A DNA stretch of 64,000 bases from Bacteroides sp. (GTDB lineage: Bacteria; Bacteroidota; Bacteroidia; Bacteroidales; Bacteroidaceae): positions 1 to 64,000 of the forward strand of contig SUXX01000007.1 in NCBI GenBank assembly GCA_015060735.1, given 5' to 3'. A model generated the notes under the pieces. The model made no database searches. It was not told the origin of the DNA and saw only the letters and a list, made by a program, of their open reading frames with translations. Position 1 is the first letter of the stretch. Each line of letters opens with the position of its first letter. The position numbers were made by a program, and so were the translations under genes. Of this stretch, positions 49,159 through 58,821 are shown piece by piece.

Positions 49159-50187
49159 ATGAAAAAGAGACCCTTCTTCCTGTCCCTATTCTTCCTTTGG
49201 CTGGCAAGCAGCTGTAGCGAGAAAACAGATTTCACACTAAAAGGAAAGATTGACAATTTATCGTCTGATACACTCTTGGTTTATTATGAAGTGCCTCAGT
49301 CCAAGCTTGACACACTCATCTGCCAAGGTGGAGAATTTACATATACTTTCTCCCCTGATACATTCACCATATTATCTCTTATTTTAGACAATCAGGAGCT
49401 CCTTCCTATCTATGCTGAAAAAGGGGAAACGGTCGAAATTAGCAAGACAGACAGTACACTGACCGTCAAAGGAAAAGGAGAAAACAAACTGTTGACTCAA
49501 ATAATGGATTTATTAAAGGGACTTTCTCCCGAGGACACAAAGATGAAAGTCGATTCTTTCATCCAAGCTAATCCTGAATCCTTTACCAACCTATACCTCA
49601 TAGATAAGTATTACACCCGAAATGATTCGGCCAATTACAATGATTTAGAACCGTTAACCCAAAAGCTACATGGAATCATCAAGGATACTCCTTATATGAT
49701 CCAACTACAAGCAAAAATTGAAGCCTTGAAAAATCCCAATAAAAACCAAAGCATCCTCTCTTTGCAAGCCATAGACAAAAACGGAGAAGACATCAAATGG
49801 AATAGTTTACGAGATAAATACATCCTTCTGAACTTTTGGGCAAGTTGGCATCCTCAAAGTGTTTCCGAACGGGATTCACTGAAGGCCCTGTTCAAAGAAA
49901 TTCCCAAAGACATCAAAAAAGAAGACTTCATTGTCTATAACATTTCACTCGACATGGACAAGAAAACATGGCTTCAAGCATGTGATGAAGAGACAGATTT
50001 GTGGAAACACATCTGTGACTTCAAAGGATGGAACAACTTTGTCTTAAGAAACCAGAACATCCATCAATTACCTTATAACATCCTACTTTCGCCTGCCAAG
50101 CGTATCCTTGAACGGAACATACCTCGGGATAAAATGGTAGATAAATTAAAACAACATATCAAACCTAAGAACAAGAAAAACCGTTAA
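49159..50187 (+). CDS. DUF4369 / thioredoxin-fold lipoprotein without CxxC, second example
   Basis: A 342-residue lipoprotein (lipobox WLASSC) with a DUF4369 domain (FTLKGKIDNLSSDTLLVYYEVP) and a C-terminal thioredoxin fold (LRDKYILLNFWASWHPQSVSERDSLKALF, FIVYNISLDMDKKTWLQACDEE, cis-Pro in LPYNILL). The active-site position reads WASWHPQS where redox-active members have WAsWCxxC, so both Cys are lost. The MKKRPFFLS start is chosen because it gives a normal lipoprotein signal; the track's upstream Met adds 24 non-signal residues that run into the previous terminator. 5 bp before the ComM-like gene. Confidence 0.85.
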   Translation: MKKRPFFLSLFFLWLASSCSEKTDFTLKGKIDNLSSDTLLVYYEVPQSKLDTLICQGGEFTYTFSPDTFTILSLILDNQELLPIYAEKGETVEISKTDSTLTVKGKGENKLLTQIMDLLKGLSPEDTKMKVDSFIQANPESFTNLYLIDKYYTRNDSANYNDLEPLTQKLHGIIKDTPYMIQLQAKIEALKNPNKNQSILSLQAIDKNGEDIKWNSLRDKYILLNFWASWHPQSVSERDSLKALFKEIPKDIKKEDFIVYNISLDMDKKTWLQACDEETDLWKHICDFKGWNNFVLRNQNIHQLPYNILLSPAKRILERNIPRDKMVDKLKQHIKPKNKKNR

Positions 50188-50192
50188 CAAGT

Positions 50193-51731
50193 ATGTTAGT
50201 AAAAGTATACGCCGCAGCAGTACAGGGAATTGATGCAACGATTGTAACCATCGAAGTCAATAGTTCACGAGGAATCAAGTTCTTTCTGGTGGGGCTACCC
50301 GATTCGGCCGTTAAGGAAAGCCACGAACGAATCATGTCTGCTTTGCAAGTTAACGGATACAAATTCCCTACCCGACAAATTATCGTCAATATGGCTCCGG
50401 CTGATATACGGAAAGAAGGGTCGGCATACGATTTACCACTTGCCATCGGCATCCTTGCCTCAGCCGGTGAAGTTTCTGAGGAAAAATTATCCAAGTATCT
50501 TATTATGGGTGAGTTAAGCTTGGACGGAAGTCTACAACCCATCAAGGGTGCACTTCCTATTTCCATCAGTGCACGTTCACAAGGTTTCGAAGGACTTATT
50601 CTGCCCAAACAGAATGCACGCGAAGCTGCCGTGGTCAACAACCTCAATGTTTACGGTGTAGAAAACATCAAAGAAGTCATCGAGTTCTTTAACAACGAAC
50701 GTGAGTTACAACCCACTATCGTAAACACTCGCGAAGAATTCTATCAACATCAGGATACCTTTCCATATGATTTTGCAGACGTGAAAGGCCAGGAGAATGT
50801 GAAACGAGCCTTGGAAGTAGCGGCTGCCGGCGGACACAACCTCATCATGATTGGTGCCCCCGGTAGTGGAAAGTCCATGATGGCCAAACGCTTACCCGGT
50901 ATCCTTCCTCCCTTGTCATTGGGCGAAAGCCTGGAAACCACCAAAATCCATTCCGTGGCAGGGAAATTAAGCAAAAACGATTCATTGATTGCCATTCGAC
51001 CTTTCCGAAGCCCTCACCACACCATCTCACAAGTAGCCATGGTAGGTGGAGGTTCCAATCCGCAACCCGGCGAAATCAGTTTGGCACACAATGGTTTACT
51101 TTTCCTTGACGAATTGCCCGAATTCAGTCGAAGCGTACTCGAGGTGCTTCGCCAACCTCTTGAAGACCGCCATATTTCTATTTCACGTGCCAAATATAGT
51201 CTGGATTATCCGGCCAGCTTCATGCTTGTCGCTTCCATGAATCCTTGCCCATGCGGATATTACAACCACCCCACGAAGGCGTGTGTCTGCAACCCCGGCC
51301 AAGTTCAAAGATACTTGAACCGTATCTCAGGACCTTTATTGGATCGTATAGACATACAAATTGAGATTGTCCCTGTCCCTTTCGAAAAAATGTCGGAGCA
51401 AACCAAAGGCGAAAGCAGTTCGGTCATCCGTGAACGAGTTGTCAAAGCCCGTAAGATTCAAGAAGAACGCTTTGCCAACCATCCCGGTATCTATTGCAAT
51501 GCCCAAATGGAAAGTCAGTTGCTCCATCAATATGCCCAACCGGATGAGAAAGGCTTGGCTCTGCTACGGACAGCCATGACCCGTTTAAACCTTTCAGCCC
51601 GAGCCTACGATCGCATCCTAAAAGTCTCACGCACCATTGCTGACTTGGAAGGAAGCCCTACCATTCTGCCTCATCATCTGGCCGAAGCCATCAGCTACCG
51701 CAATCTAGATAGAGAGAATTGGGGAGGATAA
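50193..51731 (+). CDS. YifB/ComM-family Mg-chelatase-like AAA+ ATPase
   Basis: A 512-residue protein with an N-terminal Lon-protease-like S5 fold domain (1-170, KVYAAAVQGIDATIVTIEVNSSRGIKFFLVGLPDSAVKESHERI), an AAA+ module (GAPGSGKSMMAKRLPGILPPL Walker A; LLFLDELPEF Walker B), a zinc-knuckle-like NPCPCGYYNHPTKACVC, and a C-terminal lid. ComM is a hexameric helicase aiding branch migration during natural transformation in gamma-proteobacteria. The gene is widespread in Bacteroidetes, where the role is untested. A ComF-family gene also occurs in this window. Confidence 0.93.
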   Translation: MLVKVYAAAVQGIDATIVTIEVNSSRGIKFFLVGLPDSAVKESHERIMSALQVNGYKFPTRQIIVNMAPADIRKEGSAYDLPLAIGILASAGEVSEEKLSKYLIMGELSLDGSLQPIKGALPISISARSQGFEGLILPKQNAREAAVVNNLNVYGVENIKEVIEFFNNERELQPTIVNTREEFYQHQDTFPYDFADVKGQENVKRALEVAAAGGHNLIMIGAPGSGKSMMAKRLPGILPPLSLGESLETTKIHSVAGKLSKNDSLIAIRPFRSPHHTISQVAMVGGGSNPQPGEISLAHNGLLFLDELPEFSRSVLEVLRQPLEDRHISISRAKYSLDYPASFMLVASMNPCPCGYYNHPTKACVCNPGQVQRYLNRISGPLLDRIDIQIEIVPVPFEKMSEQTKGESSSVIRERVVKARKIQEERFANHPGIYCNAQMESQLLHQYAQPDEKGLALLRTAMTRLNLSARAYDRILKVSRTIADLEGSPTILPHHLAEAISYRNLDRENWGG

Positions 51732-51770
51732 TTCGATTCACTTCTACCCGAATGGGTTAAAGCAAATTAA

Positions 51771-51848
51771 CTTCACTTTTACACCATCAGCACTCACCCC
51801 TGAAATTCAGGCAGTTTGAGTGCCGTTCCTCGCTTCTTGGAAGTGAAG
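51771..51848. repeat. Nested inverted repeat after the ComM-like gene
   Basis: Three concentric arm pairs share one centre: CTTCACTT (51771) / AAGTGAAG (51848), CACTCA (51791) / TGAGTG (51822), and the inner palindrome CCTGAAATTCAGG (51799-51811). The 78-nt unit could fold as one long irregular hairpin on either strand. Confidence 0.55.
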
Positions 51849-51924
51849 ATGCGGAATACCACTTGTCCTGCTTAAAAACACCCAATTTACTCATCAATTC
51901 TTTGTTTTAATAAAGAGAAAAACT

Positions 51925-52008
51925 TAATCATAACTTATGATTATAGAATTACAACTTATAATTGTAGAATCATAAGTTATGATTAGCTGTTCAAAACTTA
52001 TGATTAGC
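51925..52008. repeat. ACTTATGATT palindrome cluster
   Basis: TAATCATAACTTATGATT (51925) and AATCATAAGTTATGATTA (to 51985) are perfect 18-nt arms of a 61-nt palindrome; each arm is itself nearly palindromic, the centre (ATTACAACTTATAATTGTA) is too, and a fourth half-unit AAAACTTATGATTAGC follows. Confidence 0.65.
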
Positions 52009-52133
52009 TTTTTAGAGAAGAGAAGAATTGCTTTTTATACTGAACAGAAATATTATTGAACCGGACAAAAAAGATTTCATTGAGATACCCTTAGACAAGA
52101 ATAAAGGAGGCGGCAAGAAAAAGTTTTCTTTTT

Positions 52134-52165
52134 TTTGCCCTTTTCAGTGATAGAATGTATCTTTG
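52134..52165 (+). promoter_or_regulatory. Promoter of metG
   Basis: TTTG (52134-52137), 20-bp spacer, TATCTTTG (52158-52165), 34 bp before the metG ATG. The -33 box lies in the right arm of a terminator-like hairpin. Confidence 0.65.
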
Positions 52166-52198
52166 CACATCTATCCGAATACAAAAAAGACAATATAT

Positions 52199-54241
52199 AT
52201 GGAAAAGAAATTCAAAAGAACAACCGTTACATCGGCACTTCCGTATGCCAACGGACCGGTACACATCGGTCACTTGGCAGGCGTTTATGTGCCTGCTGAC
52301 ATTTATGTACGCTACCTCCGTCTGAAGAAGGAAGACGTACTCTTCATCGGTGGCTCCGACGAACACGGAGTGCCCATCACCATCCGTGCCAAGAAGGAAG
52401 GCATCACTCCGCAAGATGTAGTTGACCGTTATCATACGCTCATCAAGGACTCGTTCAAGGAATTCGGCATTTCGTTCGATGTGTATTCACGCACCACTTC
52501 CGCCACTCATCGCGAAGTGGCTTCGGACTTCTTCCGCAAGCTCTATGACAAGGGCGAGTTCGTGGAAAAGACTTCGATGCAATACTACGACGAGGAAGCG
52601 AAACAGTTCCTGGCCGACCGATACATCACTGGCGAATGTCCACATTGCCATGCTGAAGGTGCTTATGGCGACCAATGCGAAAAGTGTGGTACATCGCTCT
52701 CACCCACCGATTTGATTAACCCAAAGAGTGCTATCAGCGGTAGCCAACCGGTGATGAAGGAAACCAAGCACTGGTACCTCCCACTCGACAAGCACGAAGG
52801 CTGGTTGCGTCAATGGATTTTGGAAGACCACAAGGAATGGCGTCCAAATGTATATGGCCAATGCAAAAGCTGGCTCGACATGGGCTTGCAACCGCGTGCC
52901 GTGAGCCGTGACCTCGATTGGGGTATCCCCGTGCCGGTAGAAGGTGCCGAAGGTAAGGTACTTTATGTATGGTTCGATGCTCCAATTGGTTATATCAGCA
53001 ACACCAAGGAATTGCTTCCTGACACTTGGGAAACTTGGTGGAAAGACCCTGAAACACGCCTCGTCCATTTCATCGGCAAGGACAACATCGTGTTCCATTG
53101 CATCGTATTCCCAGCCATGCTGAAGGCTGAAGGTAGCTATATCCTTCCGGACAACGTGCCGAGCAACGAATTCTTGAACTTGGAAGACGACAAGATTTCG
53201 ACTTCACGCAACTGGGCTGTATGGTTGCACGAATACTTGGCAGACTTCCCGGGTAAGCAGGACGTACTCCGCTATGTACTGACCGCCAATGCTCCTGAAA
53301 CCAAAGACAACAACTTCACTTGGAAGGACTTCCAGGCTCGCAACAACAACGAACTCGTAGCCGTATATGGCAACTTCGTGAACCGTGCCTTGCAACTCAC
53401 CAAGAAGTATTACGACGGTGTAGTGCCCGCTTGTGGCGAACTGACCGACTATGATAAGGAAACCATTGCCGAATTCATCGGAGTGAAGGCCGAAGTAGAA
53501 AAGCTGCTCGACGTTTTCAAGTTCCGCGATGCACAGAAGGAAGCCATGAACTTGGCACGTATCGGTAACAAATATTTGGCCGATTGCGAACCATGGAAGG
53601 TCATCAAGACCGACCCGGAACGTGTGAAGACCATCCTTCATATTTCTCTTCAGCTGGTAGCGAACTTGGCCATTGCCTTCGAACCGTTCTTGCCGTTCAG
53701 TAGCGAAAAACTACGCAAGATGTTGAACATGGAAACCTTCGAATGGACTCAATTGGGTAATACCGACCTGTTGAAAGCAGGACATCAATTGGGAGAACCG
53801 GCTTTGTTGTTCGACAAGATAGAAGACAGTGCCATCGATGCCCAGATGCAACGTCTGGCCGACATCAAGAAACAGAACGAAGCAGCTTCCCACAAAGCTA
53901 ACCCTATTAAGCCGACTATCGCTTTCGAAGACTTCGAAAAGTTGGATATCCGTGTAGGTAAGGTGTTGGAATGTGAAGCCGTGCCCAAGATGAAGAAACT
54001 ACTGAAATTCAAGATAGCCGACGGATTGGAAAACCGCACCATCGTGAGCGGTATAGCCCAGCACTACCAACCGGAAGAATTAGTGGGCAAGCAAGTCTTG
54101 TTCATTGCCAACCTGGCTCCTCGCCAGTTTAAGAACGGCCTGGTGAGCGAGGGGATGATTCTGAGTGCTGAAAACTACGACGGCACACTGGCGGTTACTT
54201 CCCTACTAAAGGAAGTGGCTCCGGGTAGCGAAGTAAAATGA
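52199..54241 (+). CDS. metG: Methionyl-tRNA synthetase
   Basis: Charges tRNA-Met. It shows the class I HIGH-type [14 protein letters not shown], a zinc knuckle [30 protein letters not shown], and a diverged KMSKS loop DDKISTSRN. Residues about 575-680 are the C-terminal tRNA-binding (EMAP-II/Arc1p-like) dimer domain ([29 protein letters not shown]). Started at [16 protein letters not shown] it is 680 aa; the track's earlier Met overlaps the promoter. Its stop overlaps the flippase start by 4 bp (ATGA), linking it to the glycan cluster. Confidence 0.97.
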   Translation: MEKKFKRTTVTSALPYANGPVHIGHLAGVYVPADIYVRYLRLKKEDVLFIGGSDEHGVPITIRAKKEGITPQDVVDRYHTLIKDSFKEFGISFDVYSRTTSATHREVASDFFRKLYDKGEFVEKTSMQYYDEEAKQFLADRYITGECPHCHAEGAYGDQCEKCGTSLSPTDLINPKSAISGSQPVMKETKHWYLPLDKHEGWLRQWILEDHKEWRPNVYGQCKSWLDMGLQPRAVSRDLDWGIPVPVEGAEGKVLYVWFDAPIGYISNTKELLPDTWETWWKDPETRLVHFIGKDNIVFHCIVFPAMLKAEGSYILPDNVPSNEFLNLEDDKISTSRNWAVWLHEYLADFPGKQDVLRYVLTANAPETKDNNFTWKDFQARNNNELVAVYGNFVNRALQLTKKYYDGVVPACGELTDYDKETIAEFIGVKAEVEKLLDVFKFRDAQKEAMNLARIGNKYLADCEPWKVIKTDPERVKTILHISLQLVANLAIAFEPFLPFSSEKLRKMLNMETFEWTQLGNTDLLKAGHQLGEPALLFDKIEDSAIDAQMQRLADIKKQNEAASHKANPIKPTIAFEDFEKLDIRVGKVLECEAVPKMKKLLKFKIADGLENRTIVSGIAQHYQPEELVGKQVLFIANLAPRQFKNGLVSEGMILSAENYDGTLAVTSLLKEVAPGSEVK

Positions 54242-55683
54242 CAGAAACATCATTAAAAGACAAGACAGCCAAAGGACTCTTTTGGGGAGGTGTGAGCAAC
54301 GGTGTACAACAGTTGCTCAACCTCCTTTTTGGTATTTTTCTAGCTCGCTTATTGTCTCCTTCCGACTATGGCATGGTGGGTATGCTGACGGTATTCTCAG
54401 CCTTGGCCTCCATTCTTCAAGAAGGTGGCTTTATCTCGGCTTTGGCCAATCGGAAAGAAATCCGACATCGGGACTACAATGCCGTGTTTTGGTTTAGCCT
54501 GTTGATGGGTATCGGCCTCTATACCTTATTATATATAGGTGCCCCTTTTATTGCCCGATTCTACAACCAACCCGAACTGACCGCTTTGGCACGCCTTTCT
54601 TTTCTTAGTTTCCTCATTTCAAGTACGAATGTAGCTCCTCGAGCGTTCCTTTTCAAGCAATTACGTACCAAGGAGAATGCCATCATCTCTTTTTGTTCGC
54701 TTACTTTCTCAGGGATGGTAGGGGTTACGTTGGCCGCCAACGGATTTAGCTATTGGGGGATTGCCATCCAAACCATCACTTTCACGCTAGGCACCAGTGT
54801 TCTCAGCTATTACTTCTCGGGATGGAGACCTTCCCGACACATCGACTTCACCCCCATCCGGGAGATGATAGGCTATAGCAGCAAACTGATAGTCACTCAT
54901 GCTTTCCAGGTTATCAACAACAACTTATTTTCCATCCTGTTGGGAAAGTTCTACAACGAGAAAGAAGTAGGTTACTTCAATCAAGCCAACAAATGGAGCA
55001 CCATGGGGCATACCACTATCAACGGGATGATAACCGGTGTGGCTCAACCCGTTCTTTCTACCCTCTCCGAGGACAAGGAACGGCAACGAAACGCCTTACG
55101 GAAGATGCTTCGTTTCACTGCCTTTGTCTCTTTCCCGGCTATGTTTGGATTGAGTTTTACATCCCATGAGTTGATTGTCCTGGCCGTCACCGATAAATGG
55201 CTATCCAGTGTAAGCAGCATGCAGATACTCTGTATCGGTGGAGCATTCATTCCTATCAGTGGTTTGTTCTCCAACCTCACCCTCAGCCGGGGACACTCTT
55301 CCATTTACATGTGGAATACCATTGCACTCAGTCTTTCCCAATTAATGGCTGCCTATCTGCTTTATCCCCTCGGCATCCGTCCCATGCTCTATGCCTTCAT
55401 CGGTATCAACATCCTCTGGATGTTCATTTGGCTATATTGGGTGCAAAAAGAGATCAGATTAAGCCTGCGGGATTTCTTGAAAGACATTTCGCCGTACCTT
55501 TTACTGAGTAGTGTCATCATCGGGGGATGCTCGTTCGTCACGGACTTCATCGAGCCGATTGTCCTACGCTTGCTTTGCAAGATTGGCTTGGTCGGCTCAC
55601 TCTACATCCTTATCTTGTGGCAAGCCCGTTCGGTGATTCTACAAGAAGCGGTTCATTTCATCTTTAAAAAGAAAGGAATCTGA
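54238..55683 (+). CDS. Polysaccharide flippase (Wzx-like, MOP superfamily)
   Basis: A 481-residue inner-membrane protein with about 12-14 helices. The start [44 protein letters not shown] is typical of lipopolysaccharide/exopolysaccharide exporters of the MATE-like MOP group. It should flip undecaprenyl-linked oligosaccharides made by the four following glycosyltransferases. Overlaps metG by 4 bp. Confidence 0.9.
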   Translation: MTETSLKDKTAKGLFWGGVSNGVQQLLNLLFGIFLARLLSPSDYGMVGMLTVFSALASILQEGGFISALANRKEIRHRDYNAVFWFSLLMGIGLYTLLYIGAPFIARFYNQPELTALARLSFLSFLISSTNVAPRAFLFKQLRTKENAIISFCSLTFSGMVGVTLAANGFSYWGIAIQTITFTLGTSVLSYYFSGWRPSRHIDFTPIREMIGYSSKLIVTHAFQVINNNLFSILLGKFYNEKEVGYFNQANKWSTMGHTTINGMITGVAQPVLSTLSEDKERQRNALRKMLRFTAFVSFPAMFGLSFTSHELIVLAVTDKWLSSVSSMQILCIGGAFIPISGLFSNLTLSRGHSSIYMWNTIALSLSQLMAAYLLYPLGIRPMLYAFIGINILWMFIWLYWVQKEIRLSLRDFLKDISPYLLLSSVIIGGCSFVTDFIEPIVLRLLCKIGLVGSLYILILWQARSVILQEAVHFIFKKKGI

Positions 55684-55688
55684 CACCC

Positions 55689-56588
55689 ATGAAAATACTG
55701 GTTATCATCATATCGTATAACTTCAAGCCTTGGATAGACCGATGTCTGGGAAGTTTGTCCACATCCGATTATCCGGTCGATGTCCTTGTCTTGGACAATG
55801 GTTCGCAAGACAACAGCCTATCGTACATCCGTACCCATTATCCACATGTCCGTCTGATAGATAACCAAGCGAATCTAGGATTTGGGAAAGCCAACAACAT
55901 AGGTATTCAACTCGCACTGGAAGAAGGATATGATGCCGTTTTCCTGATGAATCAGGATGCTTGGGTAAGAGAAAACACGATAGGAATCTTGGCTCGCTTA
56001 TGCTTGAGCCATCCGGAATATGGCATTCTCTCGCCCGTACACCTGACAGCCTCGGGAAAAAGTATCGACCCCGGATTCAGCAGTTATTGCCAGGTGAAGG
56101 AAATGTCTCAATTGCCGGTTTATCAAGACATTATTCCGCTTACCTTCATCAATGCAGCCTTTTGGATGATTCCGACCAATGTATTCAGACACGTAGGTGG
56201 TTTTTCTTCCTTGTTCTATCATTATGGCGAAGACAAGGATTTCATCAACCGCCTTTCTTTCCACGGTTATCTGGTGGGATATGCCCCGAATGTCTTTGGT
56301 TGTCACGATCGCGAATACCGACCGGTGAGTGAACAAAAGTTTCTGCATACAGAATATGTATATCACCTTTCGGAATACGCGAACATCCATTATTCTTTTC
56401 CGAAGGCATTTGGTTTTGGCGTGCTGGCCTGTTTCAAGAAAAGCCTTCAAGCCATTTTTTCGGGCAAGCTTAACCGTTCGTTGGATTACCTGTCCATGAC
56501 ATTCAGGCTGCTGACCCAAAGCAGAAAGGTCTTGCTTTGCAGAAAAAAGGACATCCATCCACAACTTCATAATCTATTCGAGCCATGA
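55689..56588 (+). CDS. Family 2 glycosyltransferase
   Basis: A 299-residue GT-A enzyme. It shows ILVIIISYNFKPWIDRCLGSLSTSDYPVDVLVLDNGSQDNS, the DxD-like FLMNQDAWV, and a mid-region LTFINAAFWMIPTNVFRHVGGFSSLFYHYGEDKDFINRLSFHG typical of rhamnosyltransferase-like GT2 members. The end has no membrane helix, so it is probably peripheral at the inner membrane. It is 5 bp after the flippase and overlaps the next gene by 4 bp. Confidence 0.9.
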   Translation: MKILVIIISYNFKPWIDRCLGSLSTSDYPVDVLVLDNGSQDNSLSYIRTHYPHVRLIDNQANLGFGKANNIGIQLALEEGYDAVFLMNQDAWVRENTIGILARLCLSHPEYGILSPVHLTASGKSIDPGFSSYCQVKEMSQLPVYQDIIPLTFINAAFWMIPTNVFRHVGGFSSLFYHYGEDKDFINRLSFHGYLVGYAPNVFGCHDREYRPVSEQKFLHTEYVYHLSEYANIHYSFPKAFGFGVLACFKKSLQAIFSGKLNRSLDYLSMTFRLLTQSRKVLLCRKKDIHPQLHNLFEP

Positions 56589-57496
56589 GTTATGCCCCTA
56601 TCTTGCTTTTTGCATACAATCGGCTGAATCACACCCAACGGTGCATTGAAAGCCTCCTTCAGAATTCACTTTCCCTGAAAAGCGAATTATTTATCTATGC
56701 CGATGCTGCCCGAACAGACGACCAACGGGAAGCCGTTGAAGAAGTACGCCAATACCTGCACACCATCAGCGGATTCCGAAAAGTTACTCTCATCGAACGG
56801 ACAGAGAATTGGGGTTTGGCACGCAACATCATTGATGGAGTCACCACTCAAGTAAATCAATTCGGCAAAGTTATCGTATTGGAAGATGATTTGGTCGTAG
56901 CTCCCCACTTTCTGGAATTTATGAACGAAGCACTGGAAACTTACAAGGACGAGCCTCGGGTAGGTCACATCCAGGCTTGCGATTTTACCAAAGACCCCAC
57001 CCTGCCCGACACCTTCCTCATCCGGTGGACAGGCAGTTGGGGATGGGCTACTTGGGACAGAGCTTGGAAACATTTCAACCCTAACGGGAAAGAACTGCTT
57101 CAAGAATTGGAAGGACGAAAACTAACCTATACTTTCGATTTCAATGGCAAGTACGGATTCACTCGGATGCTTCGCCGACAAATAGCCGGGAAAAATAATT
57201 CCTGGGCCATCCGTTGGAATGCCAGTTTGTTCTTGAAGGATATCCTTTCATTGAATGTGGGCCGCTCGCTTGTGCAAAACGAAGGATTCGACGGAAGCGG
57301 AACGAACTGCGGAGGCGGAGGACTATATGCATCCGACCTCTTTTTAGAGAAATTACCGGTCACTCCCATTTCGCCCATTCAAGAAAATAAAGAGGCTCGT
57401 CAAGCCTTTATTCGTTACTATGCTCGTACCAATTCATTTTGGGCCAAAGCCATCCGCCGCATCAAACGCACACTGAAGGGAGATTTTGGAGCATAA
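56585..57496 (+). CDS. Glycosyltransferase (GT2-like, GNT-I-type fold)
   Basis: A 303-residue enzyme with a GT-A nucleotide-sugar domain: SYAPILLFAYNRLNHTQRCIESLL, FIYADAARTDDQREAVEEV, a catalytic-site VIVLEDDLVVAPHFLEFMNEAL with an EDD motif, and WTGSWGWATWDRAW. The latter block is common in Bacteroidetes glycan clusters. Donor and acceptor are unknown. It overlaps the preceding gene by 4 bp; a 62-bp gap with a promoter-like element follows. Confidence 0.85.
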   Translation: MSYAPILLFAYNRLNHTQRCIESLLQNSLSLKSELFIYADAARTDDQREAVEEVRQYLHTISGFRKVTLIERTENWGLARNIIDGVTTQVNQFGKVIVLEDDLVVAPHFLEFMNEALETYKDEPRVGHIQACDFTKDPTLPDTFLIRWTGSWGWATWDRAWKHFNPNGKELLQELEGRKLTYTFDFNGKYGFTRMLRRQIAGKNNSWAIRWNASLFLKDILSLNVGRSLVQNEGFDGSGTNCGGGGLYASDLFLEKLPVTPISPIQENKEARQAFIRYYARTNSFWAKAIRRIKRTLKGDFGA

Positions 57497-57534
57497 AATC
57501 TCCTTTTGGACTACCACCTTATCATTAAAAAATG

Positions 57535-57542
57535 TACCTTTG
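57535..57542 (+). promoter_or_regulatory. -7 element inside the glycan cluster
   Basis: TACCTTTG matches TAnnTTTG, 17 bp before the chosen start of the next glycosyltransferase and overlapping the track's earlier Met. A good -33 is not visible at standard spacing. Confidence 0.4.
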
Positions 57543-57558
57543 TGGAAATGTTTCAACC

Positions 57559-58821
57559 ATGAGGGTACTAATCATCAATACATCTGAAAGAAGAGGGGGA
57601 GCAGCCATTGCCGCCAACCGCCTGATGGAGTCTCTGAAGAACAGAGGCATCAAAGCCAAGATGTTGGTTCGCGACAAGCAAACCGACCAAATCAGTGTAG
57701 TGGGACTTAATCGTTCATGGTGGAAAATTTGGCAATTCATTTGGGAACGCATCATCATCTGGAAGGCCAACCATTTCAAAAAACATCACCTGTTTGCCGT
57801 CGACATCGCCAATACAGGAACAGACATCACGATTCTACCTGAGTTTCAGCAGGCAGATGTCATCCACTTGCATTGGGTAAATCAAGGCATGCTTTCCCTG
57901 AACGACATCCAACGGATTCTTCGGTCGGGCAAGCCCGTCGTATGGACCATGCACGACATGTGGCCCTGTACGGGCATCTGTCACCACGCTCGCGATTGCG
58001 AGAAGTATCAACAGGAATGTCACCATTGCCCTTATTTATATAAAGGTGGAAAGAAAGACTTGTCCAACCAGGTATTCAAAAGGAAAAAGGAAATTTATCA
58101 ACTTGCTCCCATCACTTTCGTCACATGCAGCCAGTGGCTGAAGGAAAGAGCCGAGCAAAGTGCCTTGCTGAAAGGGCATACTGTCATCAACATTCCGAAC
58201 CCTATCAATACCAACTTGTTCAAACCTCGCAACCAGCAAGAAGCCCGGAAAGCTTGCGGACTCCCGGCAGACAAGAAATTGCTTTTATTTGGAGCCTTCA
58301 AGATTACCGACAAACGTAAAGGCATTGATTATTTCATCCGGTCGTGTCAAATCTTGGTGCAGCAATATCCGCAACTGAAGGATGAATGGGGAGTAGTAGT
58401 TTATGGCAACCATTCCGAAGAACTGAAACCACTGCTTCCTTTCGAGGTTTATCCACTCAATTACATCAGCAACGAAAAGGAACTAGTACATGTCTATAAT
58501 GCGGCCGACATTTTTGTGACACCTTCCTTGGAAGAAAACCTGCCCAACACCATCATGGAAGCCATGGCTTGTGGTACTCCTTGTGTCGGGTTCCAAGTAG
58601 GCGGCATCCCCGAAATGATAGACCATCTGCACAATGGCTACGTGGCCGAATACAAATCGGTCGAGGATTTTGCCAACGGCATTCACTGGGTGCTGAACGA
58701 AGGAGAATACGAAAGTCTGAGCGAGGAAGCTTGTCGAAAAGTCGTATCTTCGTATTCCGAAGACACCATTGCCAAGAAATACATTGATACATACAACAAG
58801 ATTATCGGAGATTATGAGTAA
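57559..58821 (+). CDS. Family 4 glycosyltransferase
   Basis: A 420-residue GT-B enzyme. MRVLIINTSERRGGAAIAANRLMESL opens the acceptor half; the donor half has FKITDKRKGIDYFIRSC and the E-x7-E motif region TPSLEENLPNTIMEAMACGTPCVGFQVGGIPEMI. A Cys/His-rich stretch CTGICHHARDCEKYQQECHHCP in the first half is typical of the WcaC/colanic-type subgroup and may bind metal. The start at MRVLII is preferred because the upstream Met lies in a -7 element. Overlaps the next gene by 8 bp. Confidence 0.9.
   Translation: MRVLIINTSERRGGAAIAANRLMESLKNRGIKAKMLVRDKQTDQISVVGLNRSWWKIWQFIWERIIIWKANHFKKHHLFAVDIANTGTDITILPEFQQADVIHLHWVNQGMLSLNDIQRILRSGKPVVWTMHDMWPCTGICHHARDCEKYQQECHHCPYLYKGGKKDLSNQVFKRKKEIYQLAPITFVTCSQWLKERAEQSALLKGHTVINIPNPINTNLFKPRNQQEARKACGLPADKKLLLFGAFKITDKRKGIDYFIRSCQILVQQYPQLKDEWGVVVYGNHSEELKPLLPFEVYPLNYISNEKELVHVYNAADIFVTPSLEENLPNTIMEAMACGTPCVGFQVGGIPEMIDHLHNGYVAEYKSVEDFANGIHWVLNEGEYESLSEEACRKVVSSYSEDTIAKKYIDTYNKIIGDYE

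Larger units (their letters stand above)
51732..52198. other. 467-bp interval rich in inverted repeats before metG
   Basis: No credible ORF. It holds a nested hairpin (51771-51848), a cluster of ACTTATGATT palindromes (51925-52008), a terminator-like GGCAAGAAAAAG/CTTTTTTTTGCC structure (about 52112-52138) and the metG promoter (52134-52165). Confidence 0.6.

Noticed and set aside
50193-51731. ComM-like and ComF-like genes taken as evidence of a competence system
   Set aside because: Both are conserved in many non-competent bacteria, lie about 18 kb apart, and no uptake pilus, ComEC or DprA gene is in the window.
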